A stretch of DNA of 64,000 nt. Source: JADCRZ01 sp037718865 (lineage in GTDB: Bacteria; Bacteroidota; Bacteroidia; Chitinophagales; Chitinophagaceae). Below are positions 35,447-44,609 of this stretch, one piece after another (position 1 is the stretch's first letter; each line of letters starts with the position of its first letter). Made by a program: the position numbers and the translations under genes. The notes below the pieces were generated by a model. The model made no database searches. It was not told the DNA's origin and saw nothing but the letters and a program-made list of their open reading frames with translations. The DNA is taken from NCBI GenBank assembly GCA_037718865.1, contig JBBJMP010000007.1:261056-325055 (forward strand), read 5' to 3'.

Positions 35447-36826
35447 TTATGGTGCCTGAACAAGCCCTGCACCAAGCCTTGGATGCTTAGGTGGATAGGG
35501 CGGGAAGTATGGCGGATAACGTTTTGCAGTCGCCTCCAGCTTCCGCCACAGGTTTATACCCCGCAGGCTGGGAGAGGTTTCTGCCCATAAAGCGGCGCAG
35601 CCCGCTACGTGTGGTGTGGCCATGCTGGTGCCAGTCTTTAAGCCGTACCTGGTGGGCCTGGGTACTGATGAAAAAACATTCTCACCCGGGCCTGCTATGT
35701 CGATCTTGCCAAAGTTTGAAAATGCAGAAGGGGCAAGGCTTGCATTAACCGAGGCTACTGACATAATAGACGGTGAGTTGGCAGGGGAACCGGTAGGAAG
35801 TGCATTATTTCCTGCTGCTGCGATGATCAGTAGCCCGTTATTGAGCGCAGCGTTACCGGCTGCGGTGTAAGAGGGTACCGGACCTCCCGGACCGCCTAAC
35901 GACATAGATATGACCTGGCAACGGTTAGCGATGGCCCAGTTCATACCGGCAAGTACACTGGCCGTAGTGCCTGAACCCGAATTGGAGAGCACCTTTCCTA
36001 CGAAAATTGACGAACGGTAACCGATTCCATACCGTGGCGTGTTACCTGCTGGAGCCTTGGGACCACATGCTGTACCTATACAGTGGGTGCCATGGCTGTG
36101 AAGGTCCTGAACGGGCTGGCCGACGAACTGCGCGGACGAAACAGCACGACCCACAAAATCGGGATGTCCCAGATCCATACCGGTATCGAGGACCGCTACT
36201 TTAATGCCGGCGCCGCTACGAAGACTGGGCGGCACTTTGCAGGCATTTAATCCCCAGGTAACACCAAGCACCTGAACTTCTTCTTCTGTATCCACCTGAA
36301 AATTACCGCTGCCTTGTTGCAGGTCTTTCGTGATCATCTCAGCTGCCCGTAGGAAACCACGGAGGTATTCACCGGACTTGCCTTCAGTTGATCCTGCATA
36401 ACCGCTCAGGTACTCAGCATAAACGTTCTCAGCGAACACAAAGTACTCTGGGTCGATAGACTCGATAAGGCTGTCGGCAGTGATCTCAAACTGCGCACCC
36501 ATGTTGCGTTCCTGGGCAGCATTTCCACCAATTAATGCTACGCCAACTTCTGGAAAATACACAGCTTCGGCATCGCCAACACTTTCCAGCGTTGCAGTCT
36601 GGCCTTCAAAGTCGCGGACATCAGCAACCCGCATTCCCTGAGTTGTTGTCAGTGACTTCAAACCTTCTTCGCCGGCTCCTTCTTTAAAAGTTACCAGATA
36701 GCGGCCGGTTTGAAAGCTCTCGTCGCCACGTTCCTGCGCAGCAAGCAGCAATTCTTCCACCGTGGAAGACGCACGATAAGCATCTCCGCCATTTAAAGCA
36801 TCATTACCATCTTTTTTTGTTGCCAT
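35447..36826 (-). CDS. S8 family serine peptidase (leaderless, intact triad)
   Basis: A 459-residue subtilisin-like peptidase. No signal peptide: it begins MATKKDGNDALNGGDAYRAS. Residues about 20-150 form a propeptide-like domain (STVEELLLAAQERGDESFQT, GRYLVTFKEGAGEEGLKSL). The triad is complete: Asp in IKVAVLDTGMDLGHPDF, His in LHSHGTHCIGTACG, Ser401 in TGTSMATPHVAG (codon at 35624-35626), with oxyanion Asn in IIAAAGNNALP and substrate strand SMSLGGPGG. The lack of an export signal means it acts in the cytoplasm or leaves by an unrecognised route. The next gene downstream is a clear paralogue, with the same N-terminal domain, that lost the serine. The two arose by tandem duplication. Confidence 0.92.
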   Translation of the reverse strand: MATKKDGNDALNGGDAYRASSTVEELLLAAQERGDESFQTGRYLVTFKEGAGEEGLKSLTTTQGMRVADVRDFEGQTATLESVGDAEAVYFPEVGVALIGGNAAQERNMGAQFEITADSLIESIDPEYFVFAENVYAEYLSGYAGSTEGKSGEYLRGFLRAAEMITKDLQQGSGNFQVDTEEEVQVLGVTWGLNACKVPPSLRSGAGIKVAVLDTGMDLGHPDFVGRAVSSAQFVGQPVQDLHSHGTHCIGTACGPKAPAGNTPRYGIGYRSSIFVGKVLSNSGSGTTASVLAGMNWAIANRCQVISMSLGGPGGPVPSYTAAGNAALNNGLLIIAAAGNNALPTGSPANSPSIMSVASVNASLAPSAFSNFGKIDIAGPGENVFSSVPRPTRYGLKTGTSMATPHVAGCAALWAETSPSLRGINLWRKLEATAKRYPPYFPPYPPKHPRLGAGLVQAP

Positions 36827-37272
36827 GATTGTTAAATTTTAATTTATGAGAAGTTCTTCTTGTTTAGAAATCATACTTAAAGTCAGGTGTAGTTGTACTA
36901 ATACTTTGAATGGGAGACAAAGAGTACAAAACGATCACTTTATCTCACAATAATTTACTTCGCCAAAATTAAAAATGGCAAAGTGTAACGCTAATCAGGA
37001 TCTTATTATCAAGGGTATATTATTGCCGAAGCTGAAGTTCTTATTTTCAGTAGTGATGTGATTGTTAGAAATCCAATGTTCGATCTGCCCTTTGCGAAGT
37101 ATTAGATGCAAGCATCATAGAGAGGATGTAAAAACTAATTTCCCATAAAATAAAAAAAAAAAATTGTAACATGCAAGTGAAACTTACATTAAATTATTCG
37201 CAGATGACGAAGTAAGTAAATCTATGTAGGGGTACATCGGAAACATGTTTGATGACATTAATCAGCGTGTTT
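36827..37272. other. Intergenic region upstream of the S8 pair
   Basis: About 446 bp between two leftward genes. It is AT-rich with a run of twelve A residues near 37152-37163. I see no open frame, hairpin or repeat worth naming; it should contain the S8 promoter and the end of the beta-helix transcript. Confidence 0.4.
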
Positions 37273-39066
37273 CTAATGCTTTAATACCTTAATAGTTCGA
37301 TTGATGTCTTCACCCGTAAAGCCGACATATATCAATCCGTTTGGTAAATGAGCGTCAGGTTTACAGGTAAACTGATTGTTTCCTGCAGTCAGCAATTTTG
37401 TGGTTTGTGATAATTTTCTACCTGTTGCGTCGAAAAATCCGATCGTAACTGTTTGATTTTTGCTGCTGATTATATTAACCTGTATAACCTGTGAAGCCGT
37501 AATGTAGGTAGGATAGATCTTTACAGCCTGCGTTTGTACATCGTGATCCAGGTTCATTGTTACAACGGATGAGTAGTTAAACCGGTTATCCTGGTCAACC
37601 ATTTTCAACCTGTAGAAAAAAGTATGGTTGAAATGAAATACCAATTTATCGGTATAACTATATGTTTTAAATGAAGAAGTATAACCCGATGCAGAAATTG
37701 TCGCGATAGGTATGAATAAACGACCGTCGCTGCTCTTTTCTATAATAAATACATGGCTGTTATTTTCAGATACGGTTTGCCAGTTAAGGATAACATTTTT
37801 TTCTTTGGCTAACGCAGTAAATTGAGTAAGTTCTACCGGAAGAATAAAGTTTGAGTAATTAACCGGTCCAAGCACAGGGTTATCCACCTGATGAAAGATT
37901 TTATTTTCAATGTCATTTATATCATTGCTGCCCCAGTAGTTATTTTGTGCAAAGATTGGATCCACCGAATTGTTATACAGGTCGATGCCCGGGGTAGCTG
38001 CGTTGGTATTATTGATGAACTGGTTTTTACCGTCGTCGGCAGTATCAGCGTTTGTGATATTTCCCAGATTCGGCCTGGACCTGTTGAGGATAGTAATTCC
38101 CCACAGGTTCCATCTGAAAAGATTTCCGGTTACAATAGAATTCTGCTGACTTGTGGCGGTTCCGCCTGCAAAGCTGATCCCGCTTCCCCCCAGAAAAGGG
38201 TCTCCCTGTATGTTATTGCTGTCAACCTGGTTATAACTGATCAGCGTATTGATATTTGATCCACCGTTGAAGGTCATGCCATAACGGTTATTTTTAATGA
38301 CGTTCCCTTTGATGACGGCGTACACATTTCCAATCGGCAGAAAACCTATTCCTCCCGAATTTACAGAAGCCCGCAGTATTTGATTGTTGATGATTTGAAC
38401 CGTGTCAGTACCGTCACCCGTAGCTCCCAAATTTATCTGTGGAACATTCAGGTTCAAGGTATTGTTGCCTCTGAACAGGCATCCGATAATTTTAGGTGCA
38501 TTGTTAATATTTGCCCCACCCTGTATCGCTGCTCTTTGATTGTCCAGGAATTGGCAGTTTGTTATAACAGGGCTTGCCCTGAAAAGCGAAATGGCAGCGT
38601 TTCCAAAATTAGTCGTTGGAGAATTGTACCTGAATATGCAGCTGTCAACAATGATGTTGCAATCGTTAAGGCGCAAAGACACTGCGTACTCCAGCGTAAG
38701 CTTTCTTAAAACGGTGGAGTTGCTGGAATCGACACGTATTCCGTAAAACCCTCCGGAAACATTTTGTGCAGTAAATGTAACAGCAGTCGGCGGATCTACG
38801 ATCAGCGTACCGTTTACATCGAGGTATGTGTTGACGGCAAAGTCAACGATGGCATCTGCAGTGATATACAGCGTATCATTTTGACGGATAAATATGGTAT
38901 CATTTATATGAAAAATTCCGGCACTGAATGTTACATCTCCGGCAGAATTGATAACCAGATCGTCTAAATTCCACTTAACACCAGTTCCGGGTGTGTTGTA
39001 ATTATTTGCATAGGAAGAAGATATCAGGACAAAGAAAAAAAATCCCAGGCAGCATAGTAATTTCAT
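37273..39066 (-). CDS. Parallel beta-helix repeat protein with T9SS sorting domain
   Basis: About 597 residues from ATG 39066 (MKLLCCLGFFFFVLISSSYA, signal peptide); the ten extra codons upstream to 39096 are not signal-like. Residues about 80-400 are a right-handed beta-helix of Asn-rich coils (VITNCQFLDNQRAAIQGGAN, VIKGNVIKNNRYGMTFNGGS, IVTGNLFRWNLWGITILN). The linker starting LPVELTQFTALAKEKNVILN is typical of T9SS cargo, and the last 80 residues (VKIYPTYITASQVIQVNIIS to the C-terminus) are a type A sorting domain. It is expected on the cell surface or released, probably binding or degrading polysaccharide; no catalytic residues can be assigned. Confidence 0.85.
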   Translation of the reverse strand: MKLLCCLGFFFFVLISSSYANNYNTPGTGVKWNLDDLVINSAGDVTFSAGIFHINDTIFIRQNDTLYITADAIVDFAVNTYLDVNGTLIVDPPTAVTFTAQNVSGGFYGIRVDSSNSTVLRKLTLEYAVSLRLNDCNIIVDSCIFRYNSPTTNFGNAAISLFRASPVITNCQFLDNQRAAIQGGANINNAPKIIGCLFRGNNTLNLNVPQINLGATGDGTDTVQIINNQILRASVNSGGIGFLPIGNVYAVIKGNVIKNNRYGMTFNGGSNINTLISYNQVDSNNIQGDPFLGGSGISFAGGTATSQQNSIVTGNLFRWNLWGITILNRSRPNLGNITNADTADDGKNQFINNTNAATPGIDLYNNSVDPIFAQNNYWGSNDINDIENKIFHQVDNPVLGPVNYSNFILPVELTQFTALAKEKNVILNWQTVSENNSHVFIIEKSSDGRLFIPIATISASGYTSSFKTYSYTDKLVFHFNHTFFYRLKMVDQDNRFNYSSVVTMNLDHDVQTQAVKIYPTYITASQVIQVNIISSKNQTVTIGFFDATGRKLSQTTKLLTAGNNQFTCKPDAHLPNGLIYVGFTGEDINRTIKVLKH

Positions 39067-39209
39067 ATCATTTATATTAAGAAACCTGATGAACATTGTC
39101 AGCTATTGGCCAATTAAAAGATCAATACAAGTTTAAGGCTTAAGATTTAGAATTCCGGGTGTGAAGCTATAAATTTTTTAAAAGGCAGCGTATACTATCT
39201 TCACGCCGG

Positions 39210-40328
39210 TTACTGTTTGCGTAAAGTTCTGTCGGTTTGCAGATACTTACTTACAAACAATTTCTCTTCATCCACCCGCTGGCTTAATTCGAGTATAGCC
39301 TTATTGATGTCGTCTAATATGCGTTGGTACCTGTCATCATTTGCCACTACCGGCACAAGCATCAATTTGGCTGTTTGTATTCTTTGAAGCACACTATCGA
39401 TCATTTGCCCGATTTGTTTGTCTTCAGTGATTGCGGAAAATCGCTTGTTTTTATTTTCAATATACCGGTTAAAGATGACTATGGCTTGTTGAAACTGCCT
39501 GGAAGCCTGTTCATATCCTGCTTTAGACTCCAAAGATTGCTGATTATGCTGAAGATTTTTAAGCATCCCCCTGGTGTGATCATTGAGTATACCATTGGTG
39601 CTGATGCGCCTTGCAGTGTTCCTTATTTGATCTATTAAAGGCAAAGCACTATGGACCTCCAGGCTGTCTCTAAAACTGAAAATTTTTTTTGAAGAATTTA
39701 TAGTTGTCTTTCCATCGTAGAATTCCTGGCTGGTGACAGGATAATATAAGAATTGGTACAGGGGATCAAACGGCATATGGTCTTTGATCATTTCCTCAGG
39801 AAGCAATTTATAAAAGCGGTTAGAGAACCTGCCTGTAAACCGGTTATCCTTTACCGTGCCTGCCGCCCAGGTAGGATCAAAAAGCCACCACTTATCATAT
39901 AGCCGGGCGGCAACCCAGGCATGCGATAGTTGTCCAATTGAACCATCCGGATACCTCGCGTAACCGGGTATTACTATTGATTTTATATTGCATTGATTAC
40001 AAAGTTCTGCAAGTAACCCGGCGTAATCCCCGCATACCCCCTTCCTGGTTTTCAATACATCTGCAGTCGATTTCTTTTCCGGATTACCTGCTGCTAATCG
40101 CAGCCCGTCAATATCATAACTAATGTTATTGCCTACCCATACAAAGAGTGCGCGGATACGGGCTGAATCAGATGGAAACTGCGATTTTACGTAATCAGCA
40201 ATTCCACTGCTTGTATAAGTACTCTGCTCCGGAATGCGCAGTACCAGTGAATCCTGTGTTGTAAGTTGACATTTACCGGTATATGCAATAAGTATTGCAG
40301 TTATCGTATTAATGATCGCCTTCTTCAT
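39210..40328 (-). CDS. Transglutaminase-like cysteine protease-fold protein
   Basis: About 372 residues from ATG 40328 (MKKAIINTITAILIAYTGKC, signal peptide). The open frame reaches 40418 inside the thiolase gene, but that start is rejected because the true thiolase end lies there. Residues about 30-190 form a transglutaminase core: Cys in TRKGVCGDYAGLLAELCNQ, His in GQLSHAWVAARLYDKWWL, Asp in FDPTW, all present. The C-terminal half (about 230-370) is helical, with heptad-like Leu/Ile spacing, and has no recognised domain. It resembles kyphoscoliosis-peptidase-like exported transglutaminases of Bacteroidota. It begins 25 bp after the thiolase stop, so co-transcription is probable although a functional link is not obvious. 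Confidence 0.8.
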   Translation of the reverse strand: MKKAIINTITAILIAYTGKCQLTTQDSLVLRIPEQSTYTSSGIADYVKSQFPSDSARIRALFVWVGNNISYDIDGLRLAAGNPEKKSTADVLKTRKGVCGDYAGLLAELCNQCNIKSIVIPGYARYPDGSIGQLSHAWVAARLYDKWWLFDPTWAAGTVKDNRFTGRFSNRFYKLLPEEMIKDHMPFDPLYQFLYYPVTSQEFYDGKTTINSSKKIFSFRDSLEVHSALPLIDQIRNTARRISTNGILNDHTRGMLKNLQHNQQSLESKAGYEQASRQFQQAIVIFNRYIENKNKRFSAITEDKQIGQMIDSVLQRIQTAKLMLVPVVANDDRYQRILDDINKAILELSQRVDEEKLFVSKYLQTDRTLRKQ

Positions 40329-40353
40329 AAACTTTAATTTTACTTCTTCAATA

Positions 40354-41562
40354 TCACACTTTTTCCAGAATGGTAGCATACCCCTGGCCGACCCCCACGC
40401 ACATGGTTGCCAGGCCATAGCGCTTGTTTTGCTGTTTCATTTCAATTGCTGTCGATAACAGGATGCGGGCGCCCGACATGCCCAACGGATGTCCCAGCGC
40501 AATAGCCCCTCCATTTGGGTTTAGACGCGGGTCATTATCTTCGAGGCCTAACAATCTTGTACAAGCAAGACTCTGCGCTGCAAAAGCTTCATTCAGTTCG
40601 ATAATGCCTATCTCTTCCATCGTCAACCCTGCATTTTTAAGTGCTTTTTGTGTAGCGCCCACCGGACCAATACCCATTATTCTGGGTTCTACACCTACCA
40701 CTGCAGAACTAATAATCCGGGCCAAAGGTGTTAGGTTATAATCTTTTAGCGCTTTCTCTGAAACGATGAAAAGGGCAACCGCTCCATCATTCAGACCGGA
40801 TGAATTTCCCGCAGTTACCGACCCTCCTTCCTTTTTAAAAGCGGGCTTTAGCTGCGCCAATTTTTCAACCGTTGTATCCGGTTTTATAAATTCATCCTTG
40901 CTGAATAAAACGGCATCCCCTTTTTTTTGAGGCACAGGAACGGGTTTTATTTCCATCGCCAATCTTCCGTTTACATCGGCTTGCGTTGCTTTTTGCTGTG
41001 AATGCCACGCAAACAAATCCTGGTCATGGCGGCTAACCCGGTATTGTTCTGCGACATGCTCGGCAGTGATGCCCATCGGATCGGTGCCATACCGTCGATG
41101 CATCTCCGGATTTACAAACCGCCACCCAAAACTTGAATCGAACATTTGGGCATCGTTGCCGAACGGCTTTGATGATTTGGAAATTACCCACGGCCCTCTG
41201 GTCATGTGCTCCACGCCTCCTGCAATGAATACATTGCCATCACCTGCATATATAGCCCTTGCTGCATGAACGACGGCCGACATACCTGAAGCGCACAGCC
41301 GGTTCACGGTTTCGCCCGGAACCTTGGAAGGAAGACCGGCCAGCAGTAAAGCCATTCGTGCCACGTTACGATTATCTTCACCTGCCTGGTTATGGCAACC
41401 CAGAATAGCGTCATCAATCACCTCGCCACTGATTTGCGGGTTTCGTTCCAGTAAAGCTGCAATAACAAAAGCTGCCAGATCATCGGTGCGTACAGGAGAC
41501 AAACTGCCGCCCAAATTTCCTATCGGCGTTCTTATTCCATCGACTATGTATGCATCATACAT
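40354..41562 (-). CDS. pcaF: 3-oxoadipyl-CoA thiolase
   Basis: A 402-residue degradative thiolase. It aligns along its length with PaaJ/PcaF: DGIRTPIGNLGGSLSPVRTD at the start, ILGCHNQAGEDNRNVARMA, active Cys in NRLCASGMSAV (near residue 90), His in NPNGGAIALGHPLGMSG, second Cys in LATMCVGVGQG. The GCxNQAGEDNRNVARMA segment separates this branch from ordinary acetoacetyl-CoA thiolases. It cleaves 3-oxoadipyl-CoA to succinyl-CoA and acetyl-CoA in the cytoplasm at the end of the beta-ketoadipate or phenylacetate routes. No other gene of those routes is in the window, so its source of substrate is unclear. The next gene downstream encodes a transglutaminase-like protein. Confidence 0.85.
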   Translation of the reverse strand: MYDAYIVDGIRTPIGNLGGSLSPVRTDDLAAFVIAALLERNPQISGEVIDDAILGCHNQAGEDNRNVARMALLLAGLPSKVPGETVNRLCASGMSAVVHAARAIYAGDGNVFIAGGVEHMTRGPWVISKSSKPFGNDAQMFDSSFGWRFVNPEMHRRYGTDPMGITAEHVAEQYRVSRHDQDLFAWHSQQKATQADVNGRLAMEIKPVPVPQKKGDAVLFSKDEFIKPDTTVEKLAQLKPAFKKEGGSVTAGNSSGLNDGAVALFIVSEKALKDYNLTPLARIISSAVVGVEPRIMGIGPVGATQKALKNAGLTMEEIGIIELNEAFAAQSLACTRLLGLEDNDPRLNPNGGAIALGHPLGMSGARILLSTAIEMKQQNKRYGLATMCVGVGQGYATILEKV

Positions 41563-41617
41563 TGTGACCTGTTTTAATCTAATTATGTAAAAAGCTGGCA
41601 GCGGCCAATTTAAATGA

Positions 41618-43204
41618 CTACCACTTCACACACTTCAATGTCGGACCGATAATATGCCCTGCCTCTACGTGGATATCATGGGTAAAGTGCGCTCCATACC
41701 AAATCACTATATCAGTGTTGTCAACTGATTCACCTCTGGCAAACCAATCAATGTGTGCTTTACACTTTTCGCGGGACCCTCGTCCTGCATAAACTCCGTC
41801 ATCAATTTCAAACTCCCCGCCATTAGTGAGAACCCAAAAGTCTCCTACTCCAAAACCATCCGCCAGCCCGTCATTGGCTCCGGGAATAAGTTCATAATTC
41901 GAACCGGAAACAGCATTACTGATTCTCCATTTACGACTGGAGGATGCATTTTTTTGTCTTCTTACCTCGTACAATATCTTATGCCAGTTTGCATTCCCTA
42001 TCTGAACGGGATCATTAAATTCTTCAACAAGATTGTTTTCCGATCCTTCAATATTAAAGTCAAGCCTCCAGTATACATTATGGTGATGTTTATTACAAAC
42101 ACAATTATTATGGACTGCAGAAAAACCAAACCTTGGCAATATAGTTCCATCGGTATGAAACCGCCATTCGCTGATATACCTATACCATCCGGCTTCCATT
42201 TCACTAACTAATACCACCTCATTTCCATCCACATAAATGGCAACGCCTTTGAAATTTCCTTTATCATTATCTGTATCGAGGATGGTTTTAGCCTTCGAAT
42301 TACAGATCCTTATCCCTGAAACCACATCCTTTCCATTGGCTTCAAACATACCTTCCTGAAATTGCCAGTCCCGGTATGGTCCGCATTTATTTTCATCATA
42401 AGCAACGTTTAAAATGGGCACATGGGCTTGATCCAATACCCGCTTATTTTTATAATCAACGTATTTAAGTTCTATCCCTGATCCCAGACGTCCTGAAGAG
42501 GCAGAAGGCCTTATAACCATAAATTTCCAGATCTCTTTTCCGCCGTCTTTAATGGATATCCAGGCTTCCCCGGGCACACCTTGGCCCGAGGTTTTTTGAT
42601 TGGCATCGTCAATACCGCAATGATCATCTCCGCCCAAACTTTGCCTTGGAGCTCCGTGTTTGAAGTGGACTATTGCATGAGTAATCATATTCACCCCAAT
42701 AATTTCGCTTTTTATTTCCGGCACTTTGGATTGTATGCCTACACCAAGCGTTCTTTCAATCCGACCATCGGCAAATTTGGTGTCGATAGTAGGAGGCATA
42801 GGCTTATATAAACGAACAGATCCGGCTTTATACGCCTCGTGAATTTTTTCGGATTTCTTAAATATGATGTCAAAAGCATCTTCAAACTCCTCATCGGTAG
42901 GAACAGGCTGTAAATTCGATTCAACGATTTCTACTGGTTCAGTTTGTCCGGATGTTAAGAATACACAACAGTTTTTTGTATAATTATAGGCAACAACCTG
43001 ACTGGATTCAACAGGTATCGATTTCCTTGCAGCTTTAGTTTCCATTTGCGTAGAGCCGGTTCGTTTTGTTGACAAGATCCTGTATCTCGACTGTTCAAAA
43101 TAACTTTTTACGGCAGGCTCTTCCATTAAAGATGTAGTTAGCTCAGGAGAATTTGATTTGGCTTCTGTAATTTCTATTTCAATACCGGCAAACTTTGCTT
43201 GCAT
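41618..43204 (-). CDS. Copper amine oxidase-like protein with altered cofactor motif
   Basis: A 528-residue protein with no signal peptide. From about residue 230 it follows copper amine oxidases: GSGIELKYVDYKNKRVLDQA, PYRDWQFQEG (the region of the catalytic-base Asp), then EAGWYRYISEWRFHTDGTIL in place of the topaquinone motif, and the copper-ligand motif as HHHNVYWRLDFNIEG (His373, His375), with a late histidine-rich WYGAHFTHDIHVEAGH. The tyrosine that becomes topaquinone is kept (Tyr341), but its neighbours are Trp and Arg instead of the usual Asn and Asp/Glu. The N-terminal 200 residues are shorter than in classical enzymes (usually 640 or more). It may use a different cofactor or none; activity is open. 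It is 55 bp upstream of the thiolase, on the same strand. Confidence 0.7.
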   Translation of the reverse strand: MQAKFAGIEIEITEAKSNSPELTTSLMEEPAVKSYFEQSRYRILSTKRTGSTQMETKAARKSIPVESSQVVAYNYTKNCCVFLTSGQTEPVEIVESNLQPVPTDEEFEDAFDIIFKKSEKIHEAYKAGSVRLYKPMPPTIDTKFADGRIERTLGVGIQSKVPEIKSEIIGVNMITHAIVHFKHGAPRQSLGGDDHCGIDDANQKTSGQGVPGEAWISIKDGGKEIWKFMVIRPSASSGRLGSGIELKYVDYKNKRVLDQAHVPILNVAYDENKCGPYRDWQFQEGMFEANGKDVVSGIRICNSKAKTILDTDNDKGNFKGVAIYVDGNEVVLVSEMEAGWYRYISEWRFHTDGTILPRFGFSAVHNNCVCNKHHHNVYWRLDFNIEGSENNLVEEFNDPVQIGNANWHKILYEVRRQKNASSSRKWRISNAVSGSNYELIPGANDGLADGFGVGDFWVLTNGGEFEIDDGVYAGRGSREKCKAHIDWFARGESVDNTDIVIWYGAHFTHDIHVEAGHIIGPTLKCVKW

Positions 43205-43312
43205 GATTGTAATTTGTTTGTTTATAAAATGATTCAGACAAAACCATTTTAGCTTATGATATCAAAGCAAAAATAAAAAATTCCCAAAACATTTCCTTCA
43301 GGCGAATGCTGA

Positions 43313-43438
43313 AATTTCAGCCCCATTACATCAGAGGGAGGAATAGATATTAAGCTAATAAAAGCAGAGGAAATTAAGGACGATTATAAAGAGGGAAAAC
43401 ATACTTGGGAAAATCCAAAATATAAATATAAAAATTAA
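43313..43438 (+). pseudogene. 3' fragment of an unidentified gene
   Basis: In the 377-bp gap between the amine-oxidase-like and cupin genes, a plus-strand frame of 41 codons with no start codon ends at TAA 43436-43438. It reads as a plausible protein tail: EGGIDIKLIKAEEIKDDYKE, then GKHTWENPKYKYKN. An in-frame stop sits directly before it. The family is not recognised; it may be a relic of a deleted gene. The rest of the gap shows nothing clear. Confidence 0.35.
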
Positions 43439-43581
43439 GAATATACAGACTTCGAACACCTATGTTTTCAGGAACAGTAATATTTGCAATGCCTTTGCAT
43501 TGCACTTTGAAAATAACTATATCCAAATGCAACACGGGCTGGTCATATTCACAACCATGCATTTTATGTTGTGAAAAATAC

Positions 43582-43968
43582 TTACTCACACGGGTCTTCT
43601 GTATCCCAAACTGTTTCGCCATTAGTGATTGCCAGGTGCACCATCATTCCCCCTTTTATGGCTCCATGCCTGTGCCAGACGTTTTCCGGAATGAGAATCC
43701 GACCGCCCTGCTCAACATTAAAAGGTGGACAGCCCTTTTGTTCTACGAATCCAACGCCTTGTTCAATCAAAAGAATTTGTGTCCCGGTGTGCCAGTGCCA
43801 CTTCGTATAGGCGCCGTTTTCAAATTTCACGTAAACCGAACGGGGTAGGGTACCAGGTGGAAACTCTTCCTGGTCCTCTATCAAGGCAGTTCCACAAAAA
43901 TTTTGCTTATTTTTTGCTGAGTAAATGATATCGGACTTGCTTAGGTGTTTGATGATAGTATCATTCAT
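43582..43968 (-). CDS. Cupin domain protein
   Basis: A 128-residue single-domain cupin. The first motif is WHWHTGTQILLIEQGVGFVE with two His ligands (near residues 58 and 60) and a Gln/Glu in the usual metal-ligand position; the second is GRILIPENVWHRHGA with the last His. The pattern fits small RmlC-like cupins of the carboxymuconolactone/quercetinase-like kind that bind Fe, Ni or Mn. There is no signal peptide. The substrate is unknown. It stands alone between two intergenic gaps on the leftward strand. Confidence 0.82.
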   Translation of the reverse strand: MNDTIIKHLSKSDIIYSAKNKQNFCGTALIEDQEEFPPGTLPRSVYVKFENGAYTKWHWHTGTQILLIEQGVGFVEQKGCPPFNVEQGGRILIPENVWHRHGAIKGGMMVHLAITNGETVWDTEDPCE

Positions 43969-44180
43969 GATTTTGATTTGTTTGGTTTAATTTGCGTTCA
44001 TATTATTAACCGGCTTTTTTTCGCGGTAACAATGCATTTACGTGGTCAAACATCAGCCATAAGAAAGAGGACGGAAGTCTGATACTTTATTTAATTGGCG
44101 TTTACAAGCAATAGCACGGTAAACCTTAAAGTTTAATGGCAGTACTGTCACTCTATCTAAGCCTGGGCGGTTGATTGTAG

Positions 44181-44609
44181 CTAAGGCTCAAGCATTTCAA
44201 TACTAGCCACGTTAGTCATAAGTAAGGTATGGGGTTCATCAAGTGTGTAACTAATCGAGTCTTTCATATATACATGTATCTCAGACAATGTAGGGATGGG
44301 CTTGTATGGTTTGGTGGCAGGACTTTTAATATAAAAAACATGCAAGGAGTCCGGTTTGTCCAGTTGTACAGTCATTTCTTTTTTTGCCTTATCCAGTTCA
44401 ACTGACTGAACGGTATACGCATTAATACCCGAGTGCAGCATAATGTACCATTTATCCTTCTTTGCCCGTTCAATGGCCTTTGGAAATGACCTTGCTTTAG
44501 TAACACGGCCTGTATTATTTGTAGTATTAAGGCAGCCTGGTAAAACGCATGAACAAGCGAAAGCAAATATTACTATGCTGCAATGCCTGACAGTCTTTAT
44601 AAATATCAT
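44181..44609 (-). CDS. Hypothetical lipoprotein
   Basis: A 142-residue protein with an N-terminal signal (SIVIFAFACSCVLPGC) and lipobox Cys26 (LPGC). The mature part (KAIERAKKDKWYIMLHSGIN, VQSVELDKAKKEMTVQLDKP, TLLMTNVASIEMLEP) looks like a short beta-rich domain; lipoproteins of this sort with a W-x-x-x-L-H-S/x-x-Y-x-V-x-S pattern recur in Bacteroidota, but I know no function. It precedes a 329-bp gap and is divergent from the serine hydrolase gene. Confidence 0.65.
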   Translation of the reverse strand: MIFIKTVRHCSIVIFAFACSCVLPGCLNTTNNTGRVTKARSFPKAIERAKKDKWYIMLHSGINAYTVQSVELDKAKKEMTVQLDKPDSLHVFYIKSPATKPYKPIPTLSEIHVYMKDSISYTLDEPHTLLMTNVASIEMLEP

